A stretch of DNA of 64,000 bases from Paenibacillus oralis (GTDB lineage: Bacteria > Bacillota > Bacilli > Paenibacillales > Paenibacillaceae), in contig NZ_RRCN01000001.1 in NCBI RefSeq assembly GCF_003863965.1, forward strand, positions 917,042-981,041, in the 5' to 3' direction. The notes beneath the pieces were generated by a model. That model did not search any database. It saw only the letters and a list, made by a program, of their open reading frames with translations, and was not told where the DNA came from. The translations under genes and the position numbers were made by a program. Positions within the stretch are counted from its first letter, which is position 1; the number at the start of each line of letters is the position of its first letter. Positions 41,407-49,601 of the stretch are shown here, one piece after another.

Positions 41407-42420
41407 TCAGACCAAAGCCCTTGATCGTATTAGCAACTCTGTTACCTCATCAAATTCCAATGTTTTTTGATCCTCTGAACTATACTTTCCATCTTTAACC
41501 GGTTTTGAATTTGGATAAATTCCTTTTTTAACAAATTCATTTGGAATGACAAACATTTCTGCTAGTTCTCTTGCCCGTTTTCCCTCATCTTCCGTCATAA
41601 GTTCCTCATACATTTTTTCACCGGGCCGCAAACCAATTTCTTCAATCTCTATTTCTTCAGGAGTAATTCCTATTTTTTTTGACATTTCTAGAATCACAGC
41701 ATTTATTAGATCTTCCAATCTAACTACAGGCATTTTTAATACAAAAACCTCTCCACCTTGAGCGTAATCTGCAGCTTTAAGGGTTAACTCAGTAGCTTCC
41801 TCCATAGTCATCATAAAACGAGTCATATTTTTGTGAGTAACTGTAATTTTACGTTTAGATTCGATCTGCTTTTTAAAAAGTGGTATGACAGAGCCTCTTG
41901 ATCCCATAACGTTTCCAAAACGCACAGCTGCAAATGTGGTATTGGCTGAACCCGCTTGGTATTGTGCAGAAGAAATTAGACGTTCGGCCATTAATTTAGA
42001 TGCACCATAAGTATTTGTTGGAGCAATGGCTTTGTCTGTACTCACAAAAATGACTTTTTTCACTCTAGCTTCCAATGCAGACTGTATCACATTTTGCGTA
42101 CCGATTATATTTGTTTGTACAGCTTCAAAAGGATTATATTCGCAGGCAGGGACATGCTTCATAGCAGCACAGTGAAAGACATAATCTACGTCCGCCATGG
42201 CCCGGGACAGCCTTTGCTCATCTCTTACATCACCTATCAAGAAACGCAACTGTTGAGCATACTGCTGCAACTCCTGCGCCATTTCAAACTGTTTGAATTC
42301 ATCTCTGCTAAATATGCGAATAACACCGGGTTCTTCCTGCAACAAACGTCTAACAAGATGTTGACCAATTGTCCCAGTCCCCCCGGTTATTAAAATTTTC
42401 TTACCTTTATATAAACTCAC
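41407..42420 (-). CDS. pseB: UDP-GlcNAc 4,6-dehydratase (PseB/FlaA1/CapD type)
   Basis: This encodes 337 residues from GTG 42420 (AGGAGG upstream). It is a polysaccharide-biosynthesis SDR: ILITGGTGTIGQHLVRRLL, VFHCAAMKHVPACEYNPFEA, the MxxxK active-site type with YGASKLMAE, VRFGNVMGSRGSVIPLFKKQ, and LRPGEKMYEEL at the end. PseB inverts C5 to start pseudaminic acid synthesis; CapE/FnlA relatives start fucosamine. With pseC, H, G, I and F in the window, PseB is the simplest reading. It lies 2 bp after maf, in the flagellin-linked operon. Confidence 0.85.
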   Translation of the reverse strand: MSLYKGKKILITGGTGTIGQHLVRRLLQEEPGVIRIFSRDEFKQFEMAQELQQYAQQLRFLIGDVRDEQRLSRAMADVDYVFHCAAMKHVPACEYNPFEAVQTNIIGTQNVIQSALEARVKKVIFVSTDKAIAPTNTYGASKLMAERLISSAQYQAGSANTTFAAVRFGNVMGSRGSVIPLFKKQIESKRKITVTHKNMTRFMMTMEEATELTLKAADYAQGGEVFVLKMPVVRLEDLINAVILEMSKKIGITPEEIEIEEIGLRPGEKMYEELMTEDEGKRARELAEMFVIPNEFVKKGIYPNSKPVKDGKYSSEDQKTLEFDEVTELLIRSRALV

Positions 42421-42422
42421 GG

Positions 42423-44285
42423 CTATTCCTCCTGTTGATGCAATAGATCCATGCGATGAAGAGCATGTTGGATATAATTAGTCATTTGGGGGTTAAAAGA
42501 GATCAGTTCATCTACTAATTTGCCTAAGTGCTCTATAATTAATGAGGCTTTCGTGAATGGATTCGTTGCGTCAACGATCTTGGGAACAAATCTCATATAG
42601 TGGTTGATATGATGAGCCAGTCCAAAACTATGAAAATACTTAAAGATGTCTTGATCAGTTATTGATTGCCATAGCTTATTGACTTTCAGCAAATTTTTGT
42701 TTAAATTATTTGCGTTTTTAGTTTTTACATTTTTGGCCATCGAAATCAATTCTTGCTTTATCTTAGTCAAACTTTTATCCAGTGTTTGGGCTTCGCTTAA
42801 TATATGATTCATTTTCTTCGAAACTTTCTCACTTAAGTTTTCTTCCGTTACTGGCATGGCATTTAAACGATACAAAGCAGGCACCTGGTTTGCTGGCAAT
42901 ACCTTTATGATGCGCTCAAGGCTTTCCCACTCTGCACCTTTTATTTTCGCTCCCTTGGAGGAAGTATTTGTAAAACTCATTCCATTAAGCTGTAAAACAG
43001 AGATAATATTTTCTATATTCTTGCGGGTAATCGTCATAACCGCATTGGTGGGATTCATACCGCCAGATACGTTTTCTACAAATTCCGTTGCACTGCTTAG
43101 AGCGTTGGTCAATCCTTTTTCTGACGCATGATTAGCTCCAGCGCTATAATATTTTTGATCAGGGAAAGATAAATCCTGCCCAAGTAAAATGATATCCTTT
43201 GCGCCCATATAAGCCGCTAATTGTATGGCTGTTCCAGTGACTGACGCAGTTGGTTTAAATGAGGGGCCCATATCCTCTTCCAACAAGTATTGACTTATCG
43301 TATCACCTTCAAAAGTGGCATGAAACATCTCCAATTGATACATGTCTTGGATTTGAAAATGACTATGATTGACAAAGATAAGGGGAGTACGCCCACGATC
43401 TATATTATTAAAAACTTGTAAATTGGGACTACCACCATCCATTGTTACTATAAAATGCGGATCAACGTGATGGTGCTGCAAAATCTGAATACTGGAACCG
43501 GCTGCAATCAGAATGCATTTTTGTTTCAATTGCTCAAGTAAATGAATATCTTCTTGTAATGATGGACCGGAACCGATAACCGCCACTGCCCCTTTGTTGT
43601 TAATTCCTTTAAGAGCGGCTATAGATGGATTTACAATACAATGGGGGATATTATAAAGGATGTTCCGCACCCATTCCATTTGATATCTTTGATAAGTTTG
43701 AAAGTTTGACTGGCTATTGAGAACTCCGTGTTTAATCACTTCTTCTAATTGATTAAACGTTTCTTTATATAGCCGTCTGTATATTTGTGCAGCGATCAGT
43801 GTAATTGTTCCGGACAACTGTCCACTGATATAATCTGCCAGCTCTGAAAGGACTAGCTCATGTTCTCCCAAAGCCACCATCTTAACACGATCATTGTCTA
43901 ACAATCCACTAACATCCTGGTTTCGTAACATGCTATGGAATACATTTATATCAGGCTCATATACAATGATCTGTTTAACCTCGGTCTTTTCCAATACAGC
44001 TTTCAAAAAATGGCCCATTCCCACTCCAAACAGCAGTAAAGGCCCTTCATTATCTGATTTCCCATCCATCGTTGCCTGAACCCATCTAACAGCTTCCACT
44101 TCGGCATTATATTTGCTATGGAAAAAGTATTCTACGTCATCTTCTTGCCGTTTCAGATTAAACTCATTGTTCTTCGTGCAAACGACTTCATATCGTTCCA
44201 GATCCGGAACATTGTGATCAATAACCCGGGCCAACTCGGGATATTTGTCTTGTAATATCTGTTCGTTAGCTTCCAACAATTTCAT
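42423..44285 (-). CDS. Motility accessory factor (Maf), flagellin nonulosonate transferase
   Basis: This encodes 620 residues of the DUF115/Maf family. The central domain contains AVAVIGSGPSLQEDIHLLEQL, ILIAAGSSIQILQHHHVDPH and FIVTMDGGSPNLQVFNNI, the sialyltransferase-like core of Maf proteins. PTASVTGTAIQLAAYMGAKDIILLGQDLSF lies further on. Maf enzymes attach pseudaminic or legionaminic acid to Ser/Thr of flagellin in the cytoplasm before export. Its ATG overlaps the upstream stop codon by 4 bp and flagellin is encoded two genes upstream, so this is the natural transferase of the island. Confidence 0.9.
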   Translation of the reverse strand: MKLLEANEQILQDKYPELARVIDHNVPDLERYEVVCTKNNEFNLKRQEDDVEYFFHSKYNAEVEAVRWVQATMDGKSDNEGPLLLFGVGMGHFLKAVLEKTEVKQIIVYEPDINVFHSMLRNQDVSGLLDNDRVKMVALGEHELVLSELADYISGQLSGTITLIAAQIYRRLYKETFNQLEEVIKHGVLNSQSNFQTYQRYQMEWVRNILYNIPHCIVNPSIAALKGINNKGAVAVIGSGPSLQEDIHLLEQLKQKCILIAAGSSIQILQHHHVDPHFIVTMDGGSPNLQVFNNIDRGRTPLIFVNHSHFQIQDMYQLEMFHATFEGDTISQYLLEEDMGPSFKPTASVTGTAIQLAAYMGAKDIILLGQDLSFPDQKYYSAGANHASEKGLTNALSSATEFVENVSGGMNPTNAVMTITRKNIENIISVLQLNGMSFTNTSSKGAKIKGAEWESLERIIKVLPANQVPALYRLNAMPVTEENLSEKVSKKMNHILSEAQTLDKSLTKIKQELISMAKNVKTKNANNLNKNLLKVNKLWQSITDQDIFKYFHSFGLAHHINHYMRFVPKIVDATNPFTKASLIIEHLGKLVDELISFNPQMTNYIQHALHRMDLLHQQEE

Positions 44286-44893
44286 GCTGACACCTTTTCT
44301 TTATATTGTGAATGATAGTTTTCGAGAGCAGGAATGATTTCGTATTCCAGTACATCACTTACTCCTACAAAATCATCTTGTTGGATATTGGTATGCATAA
44401 CGCTAATATATTGATTTACTGAAGTAATTTCGGCAAGATACTCCGGAAGATTCTCTGTTTCCTCCATATAAAGTTTAACATTTAAAGCAACTGCACTGCT
44501 TACCCATTCCAGCCCCTGCACAAGTTGGGACAACAAACCTGCATTTTCCTGATTAAGTCCACCATATAACTGGTTAGCGACACTTTTGGCCGCTGGAATG
44601 AATCGGCTGAGATATTGGTCTAACTCTTGTTCAGTAGACACTATACTTTCCAATCTCGACAAGGTATTAATATTAACGCACTGTATTTGATCCACATTAA
44701 GAAATAAATATTGTTCGTATCCGTCATAAAAGATTTTGCCGTCAATCTCAACGCAGTGGATAAGCTGCCCGGTTTGAAAAATAGAGCCCGTCGCCTCTTT
44801 CCACCATTTATCAAGCTGCTCAATCGATCCGTCAATGACTTGTTCCTGCTGCTGGTTAATCCTTACCTTCAATTCACTCACGTCCTTATTCAT
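44282..44893 (-). CDS. Unknown small protein coupled to maf
   Basis: This encodes 203 residues from ATG 44893. I do not recognise the family. It is acidic and predicted to be mostly helical after residue 80 (ESIVSTEQELDQYLSRFIPA, AGLLSQLVQGLEWVSSAVAL, MEETENLPEYLAEITSV). It overlaps maf by 4 bp and is read from a sigma-D promoter only about 12 bp before its start, so it is made with flagellin. It may assist Maf or flagellin glycosylation; this is inference from position only. Confidence 0.78.
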   Translation of the reverse strand: MNKDVSELKVRINQQQEQVIDGSIEQLDKWWKEATGSIFQTGQLIHCVEIDGKIFYDGYEQYLFLNVDQIQCVNINTLSRLESIVSTEQELDQYLSRFIPAAKSVANQLYGGLNQENAGLLSQLVQGLEWVSSAVALNVKLYMEETENLPEYLAEITSVNQYISVMHTNIQQDDFVGVSDVLEYEIIPALENYHSQYKEKVSA

Positions 44894-44904
44894 GTATACC
44901 TAAT

Positions 44905-44930
44905 ATATCGGAATAAACATAGTGGATTTG
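44905..44930 (-). promoter_or_regulatory. Sigma-D promoter of the maf operon
   Basis: CAAA (44927-44930, one mismatch to TAAA), 14 bp, then TCCGATAT (44905-44912) are read on the minus strand. The -10 ends only 11 bp before the ATG, so the leader is expected to be very short and no AGGAGG fits. Confidence 0.65.
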
Positions 44931-44948
44931 TATAGGTAAAATAAAGCA

Positions 44949-44978
44949 AAAAGACCCCCAAAAGGGGGTCCGCAAAAA
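44949..44978 (-). terminator. Flagellin terminator
   Basis: On the minus strand GGACCCCC and GGGGGTC pair around a TTTT loop, with a T run following. It lies 10 bp after the flagellin stop and separates flagellin from the maf operon. Confidence 0.9.
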
Positions 44979-44987
44979 GGTTTGAAC

Positions 44988-45809
44988 TTATCCGAGCAAT
45001 TTAAGAACGGATTGTGGAGCAGAGTTAGCTTGAGCCAACATTGCTGTACCTGCTTGCACCAAGATTTGGTTCTTCGTGAACGAAGTCATTTCAGTAGCCA
45101 TATCAGCATCACGAATACGGGATTCGGAAGCGGACAGGTTTTCTACCATTACGCCCAAGTTGTTAACTGTGTGTTCCAGACGGTTTTGTACGGCACCAAA
45201 ACTAGCACGTTGAGTGGACACTGTGCTGATTGCCGATTTAACAGCTGCGATAGCTTTGTTCGCATTATCTGCAGTAGCACCAGAAACCGAAAGATCATTA
45301 ATTTTCAATGCAGTAGTTGTCATAGCTTTAAGATCAATTGAAATTGTAGTGTCAGCATCGGAACCAATTTGGAACGAAACAGATGTAGCTGATTTAAGAA
45401 GGCTGATGCCGTTGAAGTTAACCGTTTGAGCAATGTTGCTGATCTCTCCGATCAATTCTTTAACTTCCAATTGAATCTTTTCGCGGTCCGTGCTGTCGTA
45501 AGTTCCGTTTGCTGCTTGGTTAGCCAGCGTGTTCAGACGTTGCAGCATGGAGTGAACTTCTGTCAAAGCACCTTCAGCCGTTTGAATCAGGGAGATACCG
45601 TCTTGAGCGTTGCGTTGCGCTTGCGTCAAACCGTTGATTTGGAAGCGCATTTTTTCGGAGATCGCAAGACCAGCAGCGTCGTCCGCAGCACGGTTAATAC
45701 GATAACCGGAAGACAATTTTTCCATTGTCTTGCCCATTTGCGTGTTGTTGAAGTTCAGGTTGCGGTTAGCGTTCAATGCGCCAACGTTCGTGTTGATAAA
45801 CATTCCCAT
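44988..45809 (-). CDS. hag: Flagellin
   Basis: This encodes 273 residues from ATG 45809, where GGAGG is 9 bp upstream; the ATG at 45818 directly abuts the ribosome site. The N-terminal D0/D1 helices (MGMFINTNVGALNANRNLNF, then EKLSSGYRINRAADDAAGLA) and the C-terminal D1/D0 helices (RIRDADMATEMTSFTKNQIL, then VQAGTAMLAQANSAPQSVLK) are complete. The region between them is short, without D2/D3 domains, but rich in Ser/Thr (residues ~140-205), where Maf could attach glycans. The protein is exported by the flagellar system and bound in the cytoplasm by FliW and FliS. It has a strong sigma-D promoter, CsrA-type sites in the leader and its own terminator. Confidence 0.97.
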   Translation of the reverse strand: MGMFINTNVGALNANRNLNFNNTQMGKTMEKLSSGYRINRAADDAAGLAISEKMRFQINGLTQAQRNAQDGISLIQTAEGALTEVHSMLQRLNTLANQAANGTYDSTDREKIQLEVKELIGEISNIAQTVNFNGISLLKSATSVSFQIGSDADTTISIDLKAMTTTALKINDLSVSGATADNANKAIAAVKSAISTVSTQRASFGAVQNRLEHTVNNLGVMVENLSASESRIRDADMATEMTSFTKNQILVQAGTAMLAQANSAPQSVLKLLG

Positions 45810-45815
45810 TCTAAT

Positions 45816-45855
45816 CATCCTCCGTGATTGGTTTATATTGGCTACATCCTTGTGG
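45816..45855 (-). promoter_or_regulatory. CsrA-binding sites in the flagellin leader
   Basis: Two GGA sites are in the mRNA leader: ACAAGGATGT (45844-45853), which fits the CsrA consensus RUACARGGAUGU, and CACGGAGGATGA (45816-45827), which overlaps the ribosome site. CsrA and its antagonist FliW are encoded nearby, so the known Bacillota circuit of flagellin translational control probably works here. Confidence 0.75.
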
Positions 45856-45865
45856 CCTAATCAAT

Positions 45866-45893
45866 ATATCGGCATCGTTAAAATATAACTTTA
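45866..45893 (-). promoter_or_regulatory. Sigma-D promoter of flagellin
   Basis: TAAA (45890-45893), 16 bp, then GCCGATAT (45866-45873) on the minus strand are perfect elements. The predicted transcript starts near 45859, giving a leader of about 50 nt. Confidence 0.9.
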
Positions 45894-45914
45894 TACCTAT
45901 CCAAAGAAATTTTT

Positions 45915-46319
45915 TTATTTTTTTTCGTCAAAATAAAAAGAATGATATCCTCTTCGATTCATGCCGTAATAAGCGTTCATCAGCATCTTTTGGTCCTTTA
46001 CCGTCCGCAAGTCATCACCCGTTTCATGGATCGAATCGCTGAGCCGGGCTTCAATCATCTGCAGGTAAGCCTGAATGTTCTTCATCGTCTCTGCCAAAGC
46101 TGCATCCTGAATTTCTTTTAAAGTCGGAAATTCCAAAGCCATGCGATCAATCGCGCCTCTGATCTCCTCCCACTTTTCCGCTGACTGCAGATAAACTTCC
46201 GTCATGCGTTCCAGCGACTCCTCAGCCGATAATAACTCCAACTGATGTTTCGTACACTCAAGCAATTGGCCGAAAAGCTCCCGATATTCCGCCATGATTG
46301 AAGTGTCGTGATTATCCAA
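45915..46319 (-). CDS. fliT: FliT-like flagellar chaperone
   Basis: This encodes 134 residues from TTG 46319, which overlaps the fliS stop and has GGAAAGGAAG upstream. The frame also contains an ATG at 46295 without a ribosome site, and the longer frame to 46391 would run deep into fliS. The protein is helical (EYRELFGQLLECTKHQLELL, RMTEVYLQSAEKWEEIRGAI) as FliT/YvyC-operon proteins are. Its position after fliD and fliS is that of FliT, the FliD export chaperone. Sequence identity in this family is low, so position carries the call. Confidence 0.72.
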   Translation of the reverse strand: MDNHDTSIMAEYRELFGQLLECTKHQLELLSAEESLERMTEVYLQSAEKWEEIRGAIDRMALEFPTLKEIQDAALAETMKNIQAYLQMIEARLSDSIHETGDDLRTVKDQKMLMNAYYGMNRRGYHSFYFDEKK

Positions 46320-46695
46320 GGCTGACTTCCTTTCCGATTTGCTCCCAAGCAGACTGCAGCTCTTTGAGATGACGGATAACCTCTTCGACATAGTCGGCGT
46401 TTTTCTTGATGTTAGCCTGCACTAATCTATCAATCAAATATACATAAATATTTTTTAAATTACGAGCCAATTCGCCGCCCTCCGGCTCATTCAAGGAAGT
46501 CATCAATTCATAGATAATGTCCTGGGCCTTCTGTATGTACTTGTTGGTATCTTCCAAGCTTCCTTCTAAGATGGCCTTATGGGCACGCTCGGCAAATTGC
46601 ACGGCTCCATTGTACAGCATTAATGTGAGACGATGAGGAGAGGCCGTCTCGTATTTATTTTTTTGATAGCTTTGGTAAGCATTGGGCATAGCCAT
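46312..46695 (-). CDS. fliS: Flagellin export chaperone FliS
   Basis: This encodes 127 residues. MPNAYQSYQKNKYETASPHR, LTLMLYNGAVQFAERAHKAI and NLKNIYVYLIDRLVQANIKK are classic FliS blocks. It binds the C-terminal helix of flagellin in the cytoplasm and keeps it unfolded for export. AGGAG precedes the ATG, and it follows fliD and overlaps fliT by 8 bp. Confidence 0.95.
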   Translation of the reverse strand: MAMPNAYQSYQKNKYETASPHRLTLMLYNGAVQFAERAHKAILEGSLEDTNKYIQKAQDIIYELMTSLNEPEGGELARNLKNIYVYLIDRLVQANIKKNADYVEEVIRHLKELQSAWEQIGKEVSLG

Positions 46696-46731
46696 GGATT
46701 TTTCATCTCCTAAAAGGAACTATAAAAACGA

Positions 46732-48132
46732 TCAACTACTGGACGACATTAACGAACTTAGCTGGCCGGCCATCCAGGATTGTTGGTTTTGCAGCTTAGA
46801 CAACGCTACTTCCATTTGGGTGAATTGTTTCGTAAGTCTCTCTTGTTTTAGCGTTAATCTTGCATCCATATTTTCCATTTGTTCATCAATAAAATCGATG
46901 TCTTGTTCGAGCCCTTCCATTTTCAAAGCCATCAGGCCGTTAGTCTTAGTATAGTTATATAACCGGTCCTTGGCTATGGTTCCCAGCCCGTTCTCGCCAT
47001 TAAACAATTCTTCTACAGCGCTCGGATTATCTGTCAATTTCTTCTTAAACACTTCTTTATCAAAGGAAAGCTCCCCGGTCATCTCCGAAGCTGATTTTTT
47101 CCCTTTATCGATTTCCAGGCCAATATCGCTCAAAAGTCTAAGGTTATCCGCACTGCCGGAAACAGTACTAACGATATCGTACAGTTCCGAGTTCAACTGT
47201 CTAAGCAAGGAGTCGCTTTGGAGGTTCGTTTTGAAATCCTTGTAGGAGCCGTCTGCATTTTTTTCATTCTCAACCTTTTTGGTGTTTTCGCGGATAAGTT
47301 TAACAACATCATTGTACGCATCGACAAAAGTCTGAACTTTTTCGGCAATCTTATCCACATCCTGCTTGACCTCAACATTAACTTTGGTGTCTTCGGCCAA
47401 TAACTGCAGGGTTACCCCGGGAATAGCATCCTTTACCGTGTTGCTGGAACTGGTAATATCAATACCGTTAACTTTTAAAATGGCCGGTTGCGCCGCTACT
47501 TTATTTTCTAGAGTAAACGAGCCGGTACCGCTCATATCGATTGTTTTCCCGTCTTTGGCCGTGACGACCAAGCTCTTATATCCATCGGATGTTTGCACGA
47601 CGGAAGCCTGGACATCTCCGAATTGCTTATTGATCTGCCCTGCGATGGTCGAAAGCGCGTCACTATAACTTTTATTGGTTAAGTCCAGATCGTCGCTTAG
47701 GACAAGGCTCTTTCCCCCAATCGAAATCGACCTTGCTGCGGCCAGATCATCAGCGCTAAACTTAATGTCTTTGCCGTCCGCATCCTTAACCTGAATCGAG
47801 GTTGTTGCATTCATCTGCTGCTTGGCTAATTTCGTAACTTCTACGGTATAATTGCCGTTGACCGAAGCTCCTCCGCCCGTAGCCGTCAATTTGGTCGTGT
47901 CGGAACTGACTGCGCTACTCACTTGAAAAGAACCGAGGTCCGTGAAAGCCGAAGCTGCGTCCCGCAGGTTTTTCAATTTCAAATTAATGCTGTTAAAAAT
48001 ACTTTTGTTGTTTGTAATTGTACTTTTTTTAGTTTCCAGTTTAGTATAAGGAATTCTTTCAATATCCATTAAGCCTTTTATGATATCTCCGGTATTCATA
48101 CCGGATGCCAAACCCGATAAAGCAACTCCCAT
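46732..48132 (-). CDS. fliD: Flagellar filament cap protein FliD
   Basis: This encodes 466 residues. The N-terminal GLASGMNTGDIIKGLMDIERI is the FliD_N domain; the centre has SVNGNYTVEVTKLAKQQMNA and the Flg_hook-type repeats; the C-terminal helix (QWLAGQ-like SWMAGQLSSLMSS) closes the coiled-coil. FliD caps the growing filament and folds incoming flagellin. It lies between flaG and fliS, with GAGGTG before ATG 48132. Confidence 0.95.
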   Translation of the reverse strand: MGVALSGLASGMNTGDIIKGLMDIERIPYTKLETKKSTITNNKSIFNSINLKLKNLRDAASAFTDLGSFQVSSAVSSDTTKLTATGGGASVNGNYTVEVTKLAKQQMNATTSIQVKDADGKDIKFSADDLAAARSISIGGKSLVLSDDLDLTNKSYSDALSTIAGQINKQFGDVQASVVQTSDGYKSLVVTAKDGKTIDMSGTGSFTLENKVAAQPAILKVNGIDITSSSNTVKDAIPGVTLQLLAEDTKVNVEVKQDVDKIAEKVQTFVDAYNDVVKLIRENTKKVENEKNADGSYKDFKTNLQSDSLLRQLNSELYDIVSTVSGSADNLRLLSDIGLEIDKGKKSASEMTGELSFDKEVFKKKLTDNPSAVEELFNGENGLGTIAKDRLYNYTKTNGLMALKMEGLEQDIDFIDEQMENMDARLTLKQERLTKQFTQMEVALSKLQNQQSWMAGQLSSLMSSSS

Positions 48133-48155
48133 GATTTACACCTCTTCCTCTCGTT

Positions 48156-48515
48156 TTAAATTTTTTCATCAAAAAACATGCCGATTAATTCCTTCATCTT
48201 GACCGAAAGATCGATGAGAAATTCCGGCGGCAGGCTGCTTAAGACTTCTTGCGTCTTCGCGTCCAGCACCTCTACGTACAGCTGCTCCGCATCATTGTTG
48301 TACTTAAATCTGAGTTCCTTGCCCGAGGCCGCGATCGACTCGTTAAGCTTCTTGATTTGTTCCTCCAGCTTTGCCTGTTCTTCCTTTGTCAGCGCATGAA
48401 CTCTTTGCTCTTCAATTTTGCTGCTGTTCTGAGCAAGAGATGGGGTCGTCTTTGACAAGCCGTAATCCCCGGACCTTAGCTCTTGAACATTCGCATCCAA
48501 CCGATTAAGGTTCAT
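48156..48515 (-). CDS. flaG: Flagellar protein FlaG
   Basis: This encodes 119 residues. The C-terminal half (ELRFKYNNDAEQLYVEVLDA, QEVLSSLPPEFLIDLSVKM) is the conserved FlaG/YvyC domain; the N-terminus is charged and helical. FlaG affects filament length in several bacteria; its molecular role is not settled. It is between csrA and fliD. Confidence 0.9.
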   Translation of the reverse strand: MNLNRLDANVQELRSGDYGLSKTTPSLAQNSSKIEEQRVHALTKEEQAKLEEQIKKLNESIAASGKELRFKYNNDAEQLYVEVLDAKTQEVLSSLPPEFLIDLSVKMKELIGMFFDEKI

Positions 48516-48543
48516 AACCTAACCCACCTACCTTCAAAATGAT

Positions 48544-48783
48544 TTACATTTTAAATTTTTTTAGCAGGTCCAGGATTTGTTCTTGCTGCAATAGACTGAT
48601 TTGCTCCTTTGCTGCCAAATTTTCGGCAACGATTCCTTGATACAACTCTTGGCGTAAAATAGATACATCCTTAGGGGCCAAGAAGCCGAGCTTGATTTGA
48701 TCGCCTTCGATCCCCAAAATCTGAACTTGGATTTCGTCTCCGATCATGACCGCTTCTCCTACTTTCCTTCTCAGGACCAGCAT
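48544..48783 (-). CDS. csrA: Carbon storage regulator CsrA
   Basis: This encodes 79 residues from ATG 48783, directly after the fliW stop (TAG-ATG) with AAAGGAGG upstream. MLVLRRKVGEAVMIGDEIQV and IKLGFLAPKDVSILRQELY are the conserved CsrA beta-strand and RNA-contact blocks. It blocks flagellin translation by binding GGA sites in the leader, which are visible here, and is sequestered by FliW. Confidence 0.95.
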   Translation of the reverse strand: MLVLRRKVGEAVMIGDEIQVQILGIEGDQIKLGFLAPKDVSILRQELYQGIVAENLAAKEQISLLQQEQILDLLKKFKM

Positions 48784-49212
48784 CTACACGCCTCCTTTTT
48801 GCAAAAGAAGGGGATGCCGGATCGGTAACTCCTGATCCTTGATAATATACTGGCATCCTTTTTGCGAATGCGGAGCAAGAAGGACAGGGGCCATCAGGTT
48901 TACAAACAGTTCGCTCGACTGGAAGTTCACAATAAGCATCACGCCCACTTCATCCGGTGATGAAAGCTGCAGCGAGTCCACGATTTCTTCCGGAAGGCGA
49001 AAGCTGTAATTCTCAACCACCTGATGAGAAGGAAGTAAAATGAAGCTGACTTCATCCTCTAAAGAATGCAATACATAGAAAGGGGTATCCTGCATAGGAA
49101 GTAATGCATATTGCTTAATTTCAGGAATACCCAAAATTCCGGGTTCAAAGGAGTAAATCTGCTCTTCCTTAACTTCAAGCACCCCGTATGTCTCACTATG
49201 AATCTGCATCAT
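48784..49212 (-). CDS. fliW: Flagellar assembly factor FliW
   Basis: This encodes 142 residues. YSFEPGILGIPEIKQYALLP, FYVLHSLEDEVSFILL and PDEVGVMLIVNF are FliW motifs. FliW binds either flagellin or CsrA, so excess flagellin releases CsrA to repress flagellin translation. The gene abuts csrA and overlaps DUF6470 by 4 bp. Confidence 0.95.
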   Translation of the reverse strand: MMQIHSETYGVLEVKEEQIYSFEPGILGIPEIKQYALLPMQDTPFYVLHSLEDEVSFILLPSHQVVENYSFRLPEEIVDSLQLSSPDEVGVMLIVNFQSSELFVNLMAPVLLAPHSQKGCQYIIKDQELPIRHPLLLQKGGV

Positions 49213-49601
49213 TTTGGAAGTGCTCCTCTCGGATCAACTTGAATTTCTGGGGGATAAATCCGGAAGTCGATAATCACTCCTTGCTTCGGAAGAGCTTCGA
49301 TCGTTACTTCCTTTTGTCCCTTTCGCATATATCTTTCATGGGCAATGTGACCAAACACGTTTTTTTCGCCCGAGGAAATATTCGCTACCCGGTCACCTTC
49401 TTGAGCCTTGGAAGTAATGTCCCTTAAAACCGCCGCCTGAGCTTGTCCGTCTAACTCCCTCTTAAAGGAAGATGGACGTTTCAGCCCCAAATCATCATAA
49501 ACGCCTGTCCAATCGGTTTCCATTTCAGGAGGAGTTAGGCGAACATTAATTTCCGCCGGCCTATACTTCCCCCAGTCATTTGGCAAAATGGCGCTAATCA
49601 T
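49209..49601 (-). CDS. DUF6470 (YviE-like) protein, N-terminally short
   Basis: This encodes 130 residues. AQAAVLRDITSKAQEGDRVA, NISSGEKNVFGHIAHERYM and VIIDFRIYPPEIQVDPRG match the middle and end of the YviE/DUF6470 family. Family members are typically about 190 residues and open with an 'LQIQQT'-type block, which is absent here. The ATG at 49601 overlaps the flgL stop (ATGA) and no separate ribosome site is evident. Its function is unknown, but it is conserved in this flagellar order. Confidence 0.78.
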   Translation of the reverse strand: MISAILPNDWGKYRPAEINVRLTPPEMETDWTGVYDDLGLKRPSSFKRELDGQAQAAVLRDITSKAQEGDRVANISSGEKNVFGHIAHERYMRKGQKEVTIEALPKQGVIIDFRIYPPEIQVDPRGALPK

